64,000 nt of DNA from Echinicola shivajiensis (GCF_018642165.1 NZ_JAHHZM010000009.1:62001-126000); one strand, 5' to 3'. Counted from the stretch's first letter, positions 14,947-24,095 are shown. A program made the numbers and translations. Notes: generated by a model from the sequence alone, not told the origin.

Positions 14947-17262
14947 ATGAACAGAAAAGAATTTTTGATTAGATCAGGAATGTTAGGTTCCTCTCTGCTT
15001 TTATTTAGTGGATTTACTATTCTTAATAGGGAAGGAAGGCAAAGCTTAAAACCTTTGGATATTTCAGTACCCTTGGATGGTGAAGATCTTTTTAGCTACA
15101 TCAACAGAAAATCAGGAAAGTATAATTTAGACCTTTACCGGCAATTGATTGGCGCTGCCAATGAGTTCAAAGAAGGAGACCAAACCTTGGGCATAGCTGC
15201 CAAGAATGAATCAGACCGAAATCATGCGCGTACACTTTTGGGAAATACACGATTGGGTGAGATCAATAAGCATGTAATTTATAAAGATGATCAGCTTGAT
15301 TTGATCTTGGATACCACTGATTCTGTAAAGAGAATGAAGTTGGATAGCTGGACCATGACTGAGCTCAAGGATTTTTTGCTAAAGGAAGATGAAAGGGCCA
15401 TAAAAGAAATCATGCCGGGTCTGAGCAGTGATGTGATTGGCTGTGTGGCAAAGCTCATGAGTAATGAAGATTTGATACAAGTAAGCCAAAAAGTTTTCAA
15501 TCCATTGCCCAATAGTAAAATTGGCAGTAAAGGATATATGAGTGCAAGGGTCCAGCCCAATTCACCCACGGATAATCCAGAAGATATTATCTGGCAGGTA
15601 TTTGATGCCTGGTCCTATGGAGTGGGCGATTTGGTTTTGGGTACCAATCCCGTTTCTTCTGAGGTAGCTTCAGTAGCCAAAATTGAGGCAGCGCTTTTTG
15701 ATATTTTGACCACCTTTGGCTTGGAAAGTACCATGCCCAATTGCGTTCTCTCGCATATAGATGTGCAGGCTGCTGTAGAAGAGAAACAGCCTGGAACTAC
15801 TGGAATCTGGTTCCAGAGTTTGGCAGGAACCGTGAATGCCAATAAGACCTTCGATGTCAGCATAGATAAAATGATGGACCATCTGGCCAAGAGAGACGGG
15901 CAGTATGGGCTTTATGCTGAGACTGGTCAAGGGGCAGATTTTACCAATGGACATGGTGAGGGGTTCGATATGGTCTTGCATGAATCCAGGAAGTATGGAT
16001 TTATTCGTGCCCTCAAAGCAAAAATGGAGGAAGGAAAGACAGAAGATCAAATTCCTTGGGTACATGTAAATGATGTAGCAGGCTTTATTGGCCCTGAAGT
16101 TTTTAAAACCAAGGAACAGCTGGTCAGATGCTGTTTGGAGGATACTTTCATGGGCAAATTGCACGGCTTGTGCATTGGACTGGATGTATGTTCAACGCTG
16201 CATATGGATGTGAACCTTAATGATTTGGATTGGTGCATAGAGCAGATCATGCCTGCGAATCCAGCTTATTTGATGGCATTACCCACCAAAAATGATCCTA
16301 TGCTTAGCTATTTAACTACCGGCTTTAATAATCATGTCAAAGTCCGCGAGCAGTTTGGCTACAAAGTCAATGATGCTATGTGGGATTTCTTTAAAAGAAT
16401 AGGGGTGATTGGGAGTGACAATAAGCCCACTGTTCATTTTGGTGACCCTACTTGGGTATATTATCAATATTGTTTGGCAAAAGGAGATCTAAGAAGTCGA
16501 GAAGAAATCTTTGCGGATGGCAAGCGCAAAATTGTGGCTATTAGAGAAAGGGGAGTTCCTATAGCCGAAGGTTATGGAGAAAATATTTGGGACCTTGAGC
16601 CTCAGCTTGCCAAGCAGGTAGATGAACTGTATGAGGATGCAAAGGTAAGTTTATGGACAGAGATGCCAGAGATTTTCGTCAAGGGAATTCCATCTGCAGT
16701 GCCTATCCTTACCCAATCTTTAGATAGAAAGGACTATGTCTATCATCCCGAATCAGGTGAGCAGCTAAGCAAGGAGGCAATAAAAAGTCTGAGAAAAATA
16801 AAGTCTAATTGGAAGGGAAAGGCCCCTAATGTTCAACTGGTGATTTCGGATGGTCTCAATGCAAGAGCTTTAATGGACGAAGGACATTTAGAGGCATTTT
16901 TGGGAATGCTAAAAAGTACCTTGGAGAATGAGGGATATACGATTTCAGATGAAAATATAGTGATACGACATGGGCGTGTTCGTGCTGGTTATGCTTGTGG
17001 TGAATTATTGTTTGGAAATGATAATGAGCCAAATTCCTGTAAAAGCATATTGCATATTATAGGTGAAAGGCCAGGATCCGGGCACCACAATTTTTCAGTT
17101 TACCTGACAGCTGCCCCATCCAGCACTTGGGCGAAGAAAGGTGAGGTGGACCATAATATTTCGCGGGTAGTATCCGGGATATCAGATAGCTCACTGGTAC
17201 CGGAAAGGGCCGCTAAAGAAACAGTAAATATTCTTGGACAAATGATCGCTAAGTGGGCTTGA
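14947..17262 (+). CDS. Ethanolamine ammonia-lyase, EutB and EutC fused, with Tat-like N-terminus
   Basis: A 771-residue single chain holding both subunits of adenosylcobalamin-dependent ethanolamine ammonia-lyase, which splits ethanolamine to acetaldehyde and ammonia. EutB-like part about 40-520: R201/Q203 in S-A-R-V-Q-P-N, N234 in G-T-N-P-V, E325 in L-Y-A-E-T-G-Q-G and D413 in G-L-D-V-C match active-site residues of E. coli EutB; the R-to-N spacing of 33 is identical. EutC-like part about 620-771: V-I-S-D-G-L-N-A-R near 632 and G-E-R-P-G-S-G near 706. Oddly the first 25 residues, N-R-K-E-F-L-I-R-S-G then a hydrophobic core, look like a Tat signal or membrane anchor; the known enzyme is cytosolic. 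No eutA reactivase, microcompartment gene or cobalamin riboswitch is nearby. Confidence 0.88.
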   Translation: MNRKEFLIRSGMLGSSLLLFSGFTILNREGRQSLKPLDISVPLDGEDLFSYINRKSGKYNLDLYRQLIGAANEFKEGDQTLGIAAKNESDRNHARTLLGNTRLGEINKHVIYKDDQLDLILDTTDSVKRMKLDSWTMTELKDFLLKEDERAIKEIMPGLSSDVIGCVAKLMSNEDLIQVSQKVFNPLPNSKIGSKGYMSARVQPNSPTDNPEDIIWQVFDAWSYGVGDLVLGTNPVSSEVASVAKIEAALFDILTTFGLESTMPNCVLSHIDVQAAVEEKQPGTTGIWFQSLAGTVNANKTFDVSIDKMMDHLAKRDGQYGLYAETGQGADFTNGHGEGFDMVLHESRKYGFIRALKAKMEEGKTEDQIPWVHVNDVAGFIGPEVFKTKEQLVRCCLEDTFMGKLHGLCIGLDVCSTLHMDVNLNDLDWCIEQIMPANPAYLMALPTKNDPMLSYLTTGFNNHVKVREQFGYKVNDAMWDFFKRIGVIGSDNKPTVHFGDPTWVYYQYCLAKGDLRSREEIFADGKRKIVAIRERGVPIAEGYGENIWDLEPQLAKQVDELYEDAKVSLWTEMPEIFVKGIPSAVPILTQSLDRKDYVYHPESGEQLSKEAIKSLRKIKSNWKGKAPNVQLVISDGLNARALMDEGHLEAFLGMLKSTLENEGYTISDENIVIRHGRVRAGYACGELLFGNDNEPNSCKSILHIIGERPGSGHHNFSVYLTAAPSSTWAKKGEVDHNISRVVSGISDSSLVPERAAKETVNILGQMIAKWA

Positions 17263-17324
17263 TCTCTTGTGGGCTTTTAATTTTATTGGGAAACAGTTAA
17301 ATTTATGTAATATACTGTTTATCA

Positions 17325-17879
17325 ATGAAATATAAAATATTCATCATATGGGCCTTTATTATTAGCTTACCGCTAATGGGCTTTGGTCAGTCGGAAGATC
17401 TGGACGGAGAGGACATGAGCCTTCCTGATTTTTCATTGGTGGATTTGGAAGGTAATACTTTTACGGATGAAGATTTCAGAGGGAGTTATTTGGTGCTACA
17501 TATAGCGACTACTTGGTGCCCATTTTGCAATGCCGAAGCACCTTATTTACAAGAGTTGGCAGAGGATTATCAGGATAAGAATGTAAAGGTCCTGATCATT
17601 GATGTGAAAGAACCGGCAGAATTGGTGAGGGAGAAACTGCAGGATAAATTTAATTTTACCTTTCCTGTTTTACTGGATGAGGATGGAGAGGTGGCAGCCA
17701 GTTTTGCTCCTCAAGATGTATTGCCTGATTTAGCTAGGGATGAGGTAATGTTAGCCTCCAATATGTTGATCGATAAAGAGGGAAATATCAGGTTCATGTC
17801 CCTTTTGGATTCCAAAAATTTTGATGCTAAGCTGGTGGCTTTAAAGGCTAAATTGGATGAGATTTTGGAAGAAAATTAG
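17325..17879 (+). CDS. TlpA-like periplasmic thioredoxin-fold protein
   Basis: A 184-residue exported thiol-disulfide protein. Residues 1-22 are a signal peptide ending F-G-Q. The thioredoxin/AhpC-TSA fold starts at P-D-F-S-L-V-D-L-E-G, and the redox motif is C65-P-F-C68. It probably reduces or maintains cysteines of periplasmic proteins. The next gene, a DsbD-alpha-like exported protein, begins 23 bases before this gene stops, so the two are translationally coupled and likely act as partners. It follows the ethanolamine lyase by 62 bases. Family confidence is high; the substrate is unknown. Confidence 0.87.
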   Translation: MKYKIFIIWAFIISLPLMGFGQSEDLDGEDMSLPDFSLVDLEGNTFTDEDFRGSYLVLHIATTWCPFCNAEAPYLQELAEDYQDKNVKVLIIDVKEPAELVREKLQDKFNFTFPVLLDEDGEVAASFAPQDVLPDLARDEVMLASNMLIDKEGNIRFMSLLDSKNFDAKLVALKAKLDEILEEN

Positions 17880-18318
17880 TTTGGGCTGCCTTGCTTTGTT
17901 ATTGTTGTCTTCCAATACAGTTCAAGAAAAACATTGGCTGACATTTTTTTCCAAGGAAATAAATTTAAATGTCAATTCAGAATTTATTGAACTTGTTTTC
18001 CATATTGATCCTGAGATGCATATTCAGGCCAACAGGGTGAAAGACCCTAATTTGATTCCTACTAAAATATCCATTGATTGGCCAGCCAAATTAGAAGTAA
18101 GCCCACCTCAATATCCTAATTATAAAATCCTAAGGCTAAAGGGAAGCGAAGAAGGTTTACAGGTTTATACTGGAAAATTATTAGTTAAATATCCATTGGG
18201 CAAGCCCACGGCGGGTGTTTATAGAATAGAGGGAGATATTCTTTATCAAGCTTGTAATGAATACAAATGTTTTTTTCCACGAACACTAAATTTTAGTTTC
18301 TTACTAAATATTGAATAG
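17857..18318 (+). CDS. DsbD N-terminal (alpha) domain-like exported protein
   Basis: A 153-residue protein overlapping the end of the tlpA-like gene by 23 bases in another frame. Residues 1-22 look like a signal peptide (M-R-F-W-K-K then a Leu-rich core). The beta-rich body ends with Y-Q-A-C-N-E-Y-K-C-F-F-P. The pair C133/C138 and the leading Y-Q resemble the DsbD alpha domain, which carries Y-Q-x-C-x5-C and passes electrons to periplasmic partners. The transmembrane and C-terminal thioredoxin domains of DsbD are absent, so this is a stand-alone alpha-like domain. It probably exchanges disulfides with the neighbouring TlpA-like protein. Confidence 0.75.
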   Translation: MRFWKKISLGCLALLLLSSNTVQEKHWLTFFSKEINLNVNSEFIELVFHIDPEMHIQANRVKDPNLIPTKISIDWPAKLEVSPPQYPNYKILRLKGSEEGLQVYTGKLLVKYPLGKPTAGVYRIEGDILYQACNEYKCFFPRTLNFSFLLNIE

Positions 18319-18396
18319 AGGCAATTCGGGTTTGCAGTTGATTTTTACAATTTTGACATGAAGAAATATTTGAAATTATTAGTGTAAAGAGGTAAT

Positions 18397-18437
18397 AAAA
18401 AAGCACTGCAATTATGATAATATTGCAGTGCTTTTTT
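18397..18437. terminator. Bidirectional terminator between convergent genes
   Basis: AAAAAAGCACTGCAAT (18397-18412) and ATTGCAGTGCTTTTTT (18422-18437) form a perfect 16-bp inverted repeat with A- and T-runs, serving both the DsbD-alpha gene (+) and the M1 peptidase gene (-). Confidence 0.9.
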
Positions 18438-18452
18438 ATGCTTAGAGGGAAT

Positions 18453-20120
18453 TTATTTTCCCAATATATCCATGCTTGCTATATAGAAATTGCGGTCTAC
18501 TTTTAGACTAGCTTGCTTGGATGCAAGTTGTATGGAGTTCCATTCGGTCGTCGGTTTTAACCATTTTTCCTTACCATCAATCCAGATTTTAACAGGCATA
18601 TTAAAACCATCCACTGTATTTTCCCATCGGTAGGCCAAAGTACCATCTTTAACTGTATAGCTGAATACAGGGATTTTTGTATCTCTCAAGTATTGGTCAA
18701 AAACGTTACTTAGGTCGATGCCAGCATTTTCGCTAATATAGTTCTCAACCTCCCTGCTTGTAACAGTTTTATGGTAAAATTCTTTATTTAGGCTTCTGAG
18801 GATATTACGCCATTTTTCATCATCATTAATGATTTGTCTAATGGTATGTAGCATATTGGCCCCTTTATAGTACATATCTCCTGATCCTTCATAGTTGACC
18901 CCATATTTTCCGATGATAGGTCGATCATTATTGATGGCCATGCGTGTTCCTAAAACATAATCACTGGCAGCTTCTGTGCCATAGAAGTAATCCAAAAACA
19001 GACTTTCGGAGTAAGCGGTGAAGCCTTCATGCACCCACATATCAGCCACATCCTTATTGGTGATATTATTGGCAAACCATTCATGTCCTGATTCATGAAT
19101 AATAATAAAGTCAAATTTTAAGCCCCAGCCTGTACTGCTAAGGTCACGACCTAAATAGCCATTGCCATAGCGGTTTCCATATGTAACTGAGCTTTGGTGC
19201 TCCATTCCCAGGTAAGGAACTTCGACCAATTTATAGCCATCTTCATAAAATGGGTAAGGACCAAACCAATGCTCAAAGGCTTCCATCATCCTGGTAGCAT
19301 CCTTAAATTGTTTTTTGGCCTTGTCTAGATTTTCACGCAAGACATAATAGTCCATATCCAATTCACCTTTTTCTCCTTGGTACTTTTCTGAGAAATGAAC
19401 ATAGTCACCAATATTGATATTGATGCCGTAATTATTGATCGGATTTTTTACTTCCCAAGTGTAGGTTTTTGTTTTGGCTTTTCTGTTTCTTTCAGTTTTG
19501 ATGAGTCTTCCATTGGAGACATCCATTAAGTTTTCGGGAACTTCTACTTTTATAATCGCCCCATTGTCTGGTTCATCTGAAGGATGGTCTTTATTGGGCC
19601 ACCAAATACTGGAGCCTATTCCTTGGTTGGCATTGGCGATAAACGGCAAGCCATTGCTGTCTTTGTTCCAAGTAAGTCCTCCATCCCAAGGAGGTCTAAT
19701 AGCAACAATTGGTTTTCCAGAAAAGTAGAAGGTGATGTCATAAATATGACCTATAGTTTGATCTTCTTTTAGGCTAATAAAATGCGCATTTCCATCATGT
19801 TCTATTTCTAGTTCTTCACCATTTTGAACTGCTTTACTTAGTTGCATGGGAGGCTGAAGGTCAATTTGAAGTTTCTTTTTTTCAGACTTGACCTTATAAG
19901 TCATGGTATTGGTTCCGGAAATAAATTGCTTGTCTGGTTCTACTTTGATATCCAGTGAATAATGCTGCAAGTCCCACCAAGCCCTTTCTTGCGTTATGGA
20001 ACCTCTTAAGGTATCTTGTCTGGTAAACTCCCCATCATGCGGGAAAAGCTGTGCATTTGCAGATAAGCTGCAAAGCAGTAAGGTTGCCATAAACAATGGT
20101 CTTATCAATTTCATATCCAT
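18453..20120 (-). CDS. Exported M1 family metallopeptidase
   Basis: A 555-residue zinc aminopeptidase of family M1. Residues 1-23 form a signal peptide ending S-A-N-A-Q. The zinc site is H342-E343-x2-H346 with E365 in W-V-H-E-G-F. The substrate-binding exopeptidase motif is L-G-M-E-H (304-308). A beta-domain precedes the catalytic part, and the ERAP-like C-terminal helical domain is missing, giving the short form common in Bacteroidetes. It probably trims peptides in the periplasm or outside. The reading starts at M-D-M-K; the second ATG six bases in is an equal alternative. It ends against a bidirectional terminator. Confidence 0.9.
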   Translation of the reverse strand: MDMKLIRPLFMATLLLCSLSANAQLFPHDGEFTRQDTLRGSITQERAWWDLQHYSLDIKVEPDKQFISGTNTMTYKVKSEKKKLQIDLQPPMQLSKAVQNGEELEIEHDGNAHFISLKEDQTIGHIYDITFYFSGKPIVAIRPPWDGGLTWNKDSNGLPFIANANQGIGSSIWWPNKDHPSDEPDNGAIIKVEVPENLMDVSNGRLIKTERNRKAKTKTYTWEVKNPINNYGININIGDYVHFSEKYQGEKGELDMDYYVLRENLDKAKKQFKDATRMMEAFEHWFGPYPFYEDGYKLVEVPYLGMEHQSSVTYGNRYGNGYLGRDLSSTGWGLKFDFIIIHESGHEWFANNITNKDVADMWVHEGFTAYSESLFLDYFYGTEAASDYVLGTRMAINNDRPIIGKYGVNYEGSGDMYYKGANMLHTIRQIINDDEKWRNILRSLNKEFYHKTVTSREVENYISENAGIDLSNVFDQYLRDTKIPVFSYTVKDGTLAYRWENTVDGFNMPVKIWIDGKEKWLKPTTEWNSIQLASKQASLKVDRNFYIASMDILGK

Positions 20121-20340
20121 TAAAATTGGGTTTCTATTCTAGATTTGATATACTAAGGTACTTTTTATTGATTTAATAAGTGAACGTAAATTTTGGAAAA
20201 GTAATAATTGATTGTATAAATATTAAGCTCCACCATAAACCTTGTTAACTAATAATTTATCCTAAAATACTGATTTCAAGTAGCTTATTTTTTTATATTA
20301 GGAATACCTATGCCAGTATGAACCTAAATGCTTTTCTATT

Positions 20341-23115
20341 ATGAAAAAATCAGTTTTTGCCCTATTACTATTAATAGGCTGTATGGGAACCACATTAGCC
20401 CAAACCTTTAAATCCCAAGACATCAATATTGAGTATGAACGGTATGTTTTACCTAATGGTCTGCGACTTTTGGTACACGAAGATCACAAAGCACCTATTG
20501 TGGCGGTGAATGTTTGGTACCATGTTGGTTCTAAAAATGAAAAACCTGGAAAGAGTGGTTTTGCCCACTTATTTGAGCACCTGATGTTCAATGGCTCTGA
20601 AAATTTTGACGATGATTATTTTCAGGCCATAGAAAGGATAGGTGGGACCGATGTAAATGGAACAACCAATACTGATCGAACCAATTATTTCCAGAATGTT
20701 CCTGTAGCGGCTTTGGATCAAGTCTTATTTCTTGAATCTGACCGAATGGGTCACCTGCTTGGGGTCATTGATCAGGAGGTGTTGGATGAGCAGCGTGGTG
20801 TGGTGCAGAATGAAAAGAGGCAAGGCGAAAATCAACCTTACGGAATGCAGTGGGATTATCTTACCAAGGCCATGTATCCTAAAGGGCATCCATATTCTTG
20901 GACAGTCATAGGGGAAATGGAAGATTTGGATGCGGCCACGGTAGATGATGTGCATGAATGGTTCAAATCCTATTATGGTGCGGCCAATGCGGTAATAGCT
21001 ATCGCAGGAGATATAGAACCAGATGATGTTTACCAAAGGGTCTTGAAATATTTTGGTGATATCCCAGCCGGTCAAACGGTAGAGCGGCAAGAGGTTAATA
21101 TTCCCGTACATGCCAGGGATTCTTACCAGGTTTATGAAGACCGAGTACCGGAAAGTAGGATACTCTTTGCCTGGAATACTCCACAGTTTGGAGATCGAGA
21201 GGATATTCATTTTGATTTGATTTCGGCTTTATTAAGTAGTGGTAAGAGCAGTAGATTGTACAAAAGATTGGTTTATGAAGATCAATTGGCCAGCCAGGTG
21301 CAAGCATTTCAGGCTTCTTCAGAAATCGCCAGCCGATTTATAACCTATGCCAATGTCAGGCCTGGTGAGGATGTGCAAGAGGTTAGAAGGATTATGCTGG
21401 AGGAAATAGAACGATTGGTAAATGAAGGCCCAACAGAAGCGGAACTCAAACGCGTGAAGGCAGCGTATTTTGCCAATTTTATTAAAGGAATGGAGAGAAT
21501 TGGTGGATTTGGAGGGGTTTCGGATATTTTAGCTTCTAATGAAACTTATTTTGGAGATGCTTCTTACTATAAGACTGTTTTGAAATATGTGGAAGAGGCT
21601 ACCGTAGCCGATGTTCAGGCGACGGCAAAAGAGTGGTTGAATCAGGGCAAGCATGTATTGGTATGTAATCCTTTCCCTGATTATACGGTCAGTGAGGGTA
21701 CGGTTGATCGTTCATCCTTGCCTCCGTTGGGGGAGCCTAAAAGTTCTAAGTTTCCTGATTTGCAAAAAGCAGAACTATCGAATGGGATGAAAATAATTTT
21801 GGCCCAGCGAAAAGGTGTTCCTACGGTAGCCATGAATTTAATGTTTGATGCTGGATATAAGTCGGATTACCTTTCCAAGGCGGGGACTGCTTCCTTAGCC
21901 ATGAACTTGATGGATGAAGGGACCAAGAATATGAGTACTTTGGAAATCAGTGAAAAATTGCAAATGCTTGGTGCCAGTCTAAATACAGGATCTGATACAG
22001 ATATTTCTTCTGTCAGCATGACTACCTTAAAACCCACCTTGGATGAAAGTTTGGATTTATTTTCTGATGTGGTGCTCAATCCTGCTTTTGCAGAGAATGA
22101 ATTTGAGCGTTTAAAACAAGAACAGCTGAACAATATCAAGCGTGAAAAATCCCAACCTGTGCCTATGGCCTTGAGGGTAATGAATAAATTCCTTTATGGG
22201 GAAAACCACCCATATAGCAGTCCATATACCGGTACAGGTTATGAAAATACTGTGACTGAATTGAGCCGGGAGGATATGGTGGACTTTTATCAAACTTGGA
22301 TAAAGCCGAATAATGCCACTTTGGTAATTACCGGGGATGTGGAAATGGCTGAACTGAAATCTAAGTTGGAAGCAGCGTTCAAAAACTGGAAAAAAGGTGA
22401 TGTGCCTAGTATCAAATTCACCAAGCCTGAAACAGGCACCAAAAATACCTTGTATTTGATGGACAGGCCTGAATCCCAACAATCTGTAATCATTGCAGGT
22501 AACTTAATTGATAAATATGGCGATATTTCTGAGATCGCCCGTGAGCAGATGATCAATATTTTGGGAGGTGAATTTACTTCTCGCATCAATATGAATTTGA
22601 GAGAGGATAAGCACTGGGCCTATGGAGCCTTTGGTTTGGTCTTGAATGCAGAACATGAGCGTCCATTCTTGGTTTATGCACCGGTGCAAACTGATAAATC
22701 AGCCGAATCCATCCAAGAATTGAAGAAGGAATTGACACAATTTATTGGCGATAAACCCGCTACTGAAGAAGAATTGGAAAAAGTCAAAAACAATCAGGTT
22801 ATGGCTTTGCCAGGGCAGTGGGAGACCAATTCAGCCGTTAATGGTTCATTGTATAATATGGTGAAATACAATCTTCCAGAAGATTATTATCAGAAATACG
22901 ATGCGAATGTAAGAAATCTGAACCTCTCTGATGTGAAGAAAGTAAGTGAGCAGGTAGTCCAACCAGAAAATGTCAATTGGTTTGTTGTTGGAGACAAGTC
23001 AAAAATTATAGATAAGTTAGAATCCTTGGGTTTTGATCAGATTGTAGAGATTGATACCGATGGGAATCCAGTTAAGAAGGAAATGCCCAAAATCCCTCAG
23101 GAGGGGGACAAATAA
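20341..23115 (+). CDS. Exported M16 family metallopeptidase (two-repeat, pitrilysin type)
   Basis: A 924-residue insulinase-type zinc peptidase. Residues 1-20 are a signal peptide ending T-L-A. The inverted zinc motif H76-x2-E79-H80 (H-L-F-E-H-L-M-F-N-G) lies in the first half; the third ligand is probably in the E-Q-R-G-V-V-Q-N-E-K-R segment. The second half, from about residue 475, is the inactive homologous repeat. Such fused forms cut oligopeptides in a closed chamber. It is divergent from the M1 gene across a 220-base promoter region, and a terminator follows. It fits the set of exported peptidases in this stretch. Confidence 0.9.
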   Translation: MKKSVFALLLLIGCMGTTLAQTFKSQDINIEYERYVLPNGLRLLVHEDHKAPIVAVNVWYHVGSKNEKPGKSGFAHLFEHLMFNGSENFDDDYFQAIERIGGTDVNGTTNTDRTNYFQNVPVAALDQVLFLESDRMGHLLGVIDQEVLDEQRGVVQNEKRQGENQPYGMQWDYLTKAMYPKGHPYSWTVIGEMEDLDAATVDDVHEWFKSYYGAANAVIAIAGDIEPDDVYQRVLKYFGDIPAGQTVERQEVNIPVHARDSYQVYEDRVPESRILFAWNTPQFGDREDIHFDLISALLSSGKSSRLYKRLVYEDQLASQVQAFQASSEIASRFITYANVRPGEDVQEVRRIMLEEIERLVNEGPTEAELKRVKAAYFANFIKGMERIGGFGGVSDILASNETYFGDASYYKTVLKYVEEATVADVQATAKEWLNQGKHVLVCNPFPDYTVSEGTVDRSSLPPLGEPKSSKFPDLQKAELSNGMKIILAQRKGVPTVAMNLMFDAGYKSDYLSKAGTASLAMNLMDEGTKNMSTLEISEKLQMLGASLNTGSDTDISSVSMTTLKPTLDESLDLFSDVVLNPAFAENEFERLKQEQLNNIKREKSQPVPMALRVMNKFLYGENHPYSSPYTGTGYENTVTELSREDMVDFYQTWIKPNNATLVITGDVEMAELKSKLEAAFKNWKKGDVPSIKFTKPETGTKNTLYLMDRPESQQSVIIAGNLIDKYGDISEIAREQMINILGGEFTSRINMNLREDKHWAYGAFGLVLNAEHERPFLVYAPVQTDKSAESIQELKKELTQFIGDKPATEEELEKVKNNQVMALPGQWETNSAVNGSLYNMVKYNLPEDYYQKYDANVRNLNLSDVKKVSEQVVQPENVNWFVVGDKSKIIDKLESLGFDQIVEIDTDGNPVKKEMPKIPQEGDK

Positions 23116-23138
23116 TAAAGTGGTTTGATTAAGTCATC

Positions 23139-23176
23139 AAGTGCCTGGTTCTTATTTGGATCGGGCACTTTTTTTA
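23139..23176 (+). terminator. Terminator after the M16 peptidase gene
   Basis: AAGTGCC (23139-23145) pairs with GGCACTT within 23163-23170 and is followed by a run of T, 24 bases after the stop codon. Confidence 0.7.
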
Positions 23177-23184
23177 TTCCTCAC

Positions 23185-23495
23185 AAAGCATGTGAAGACT
23201 TTTATTGGATTCCTAAAGTTCTTTTTGCGCCCTTAGCGGGACCTTTGTGTCCTTTGCGTGGAATTGTTTGTTATTCTCGCAGAGTACGCTAAGATTGCGC
23301 AAAGCACTCCAATACATTTATTGTATCTCTACGGTTCTTTTTGCGTTCTTGGCGCCAACTTTGCGTCTTTTGCGTGGAGTTATTAATTATTCTCGCAGAG
23401 CGCGCTAAGATTGCTCAAAGCACGTGATGACCTTTATTATACCCTTTATTCCTTTGTACTCTTAGTGGCATCTTTGAGGCCTTTGCGAGGAACAC
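23185..23495. repeat. Tandem intergenic repeat, period about 115 bases
   Basis: Related units start at 23221, 23337 and 23452, each of the form CTTTTTGCG or CTTTGTACT, then a CTTTGCGTGGA-type segment, then TTCTCGCAGAG(T/C)(A/G)CGCTAAGATTG and CAAAGCAC. The spacing is 116 and 115. A partial tail copy precedes the first unit (CACAAAGCATGTGA, about 23191) and the third is truncated near 23495. The core resembles CTTTGCGTCCTTTGCGTG repeats scattered between genes in Bacteroidetes. There is no coding potential. Confidence 0.7.
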
Positions 23496-23866
23496 TTAAA
23501 ACCTTTTCATTAGGATTTTTTATCTAAATAAACTCCCCCAAAAGCCAAATTTGTCTAAAACCGGGAATAAAATATAATTTTGGAAAGCTTTTTGGCATTA
23601 CGCAGTTTAACATTTTTATCAGCCCAAGAATACTTTGAACCTACAGTTGATTTATTCTTAAAATTGTACAAAAAAGAAGGTTGTATTATATTGTTTATAT
23701 GTTTTGTTTAATAATATATATGAAAATTAATAAATATTTCATTTGATATTTTTATGATTTTGAATTATATAAAGTATTGCGTTTTTAAATTTTGTCAGTA
23801 TAAAAATATAATTTATTATTTTATATAGTTGTAATATATTGTTTGATATACAGGTGAGATGGAGTG
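23496..23866. other. Very AT-rich non-coding stretch
   Basis: No gene, repeat or structured RNA is recognisable between the tandem repeat and the promoter of the small gene at 23907. The last 200 bases are mainly A and T with many stop codons in all frames. Confidence 0.5.
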
Positions 23867-23901
23867 TTGCCTTCCTGTTAATATGAAAAATGTTATATTT
23901 G
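23867..23901 (+). promoter_or_regulatory. Bacteroidetes-type promoter of the 62-residue gene
   Basis: A perfect -7 box TATATTTG (TAnnTTTG consensus) at 23894-23901 is preceded by a TTGC at 23867 as a possible -33 element, though the 24-base gap is longer than the usual 19-21. Transcription would begin within a few bases of the ATG at 23907, so the message may be nearly leaderless. Confidence 0.5.
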
Positions 23902-23906
23902 CATTT

Positions 23907-24095
23907 ATGGATAGAGAAGAAATTAATTCCGAAATTCACAAAATCATCGATAAGCTACCTGACGAGATGTTTGAAGATTTAGATGTAGCAACAGATAATC
24001 AGGAAAAACACAAGACCAAACTCCTTCGCTTTTCTCACAGTCTAAACAAGATTTTAAGAGAGGATAAAAAAGTTTTTAAAAAGCTTATCAAGTAA
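23907..24095 (+). CDS. Small acidic/basic hypothetical protein
   Basis: A 62-residue protein, M-D-R-E-E-I-N-S-E-I-H-K, predicted mostly helical: an acidic first half (D-E-M-F-E-D-L-D) and a strongly basic tail (K-K-V-F-K-K-L-I-K). I do not recognise a family. I prefer the ATG at 23907 because the -7 box overlaps the two earlier ATGs, which then cannot be transcribed. No signal peptide or membrane segment. It stands alone between a repeat-rich spacer and an S9 peptidase gene on the same strand. Confidence 0.55.
   Translation: MDREEINSEIHKIIDKLPDEMFEDLDVATDNQEKHKTKLLRFSHSLNKILREDKKVFKKLIK

Noticed and set aside
23185-23495. CRISPR array
   Set aside because: Units of about 115 bases are imperfect throughout, with no short exact repeat and unique spacers, and no cas genes are in the window.
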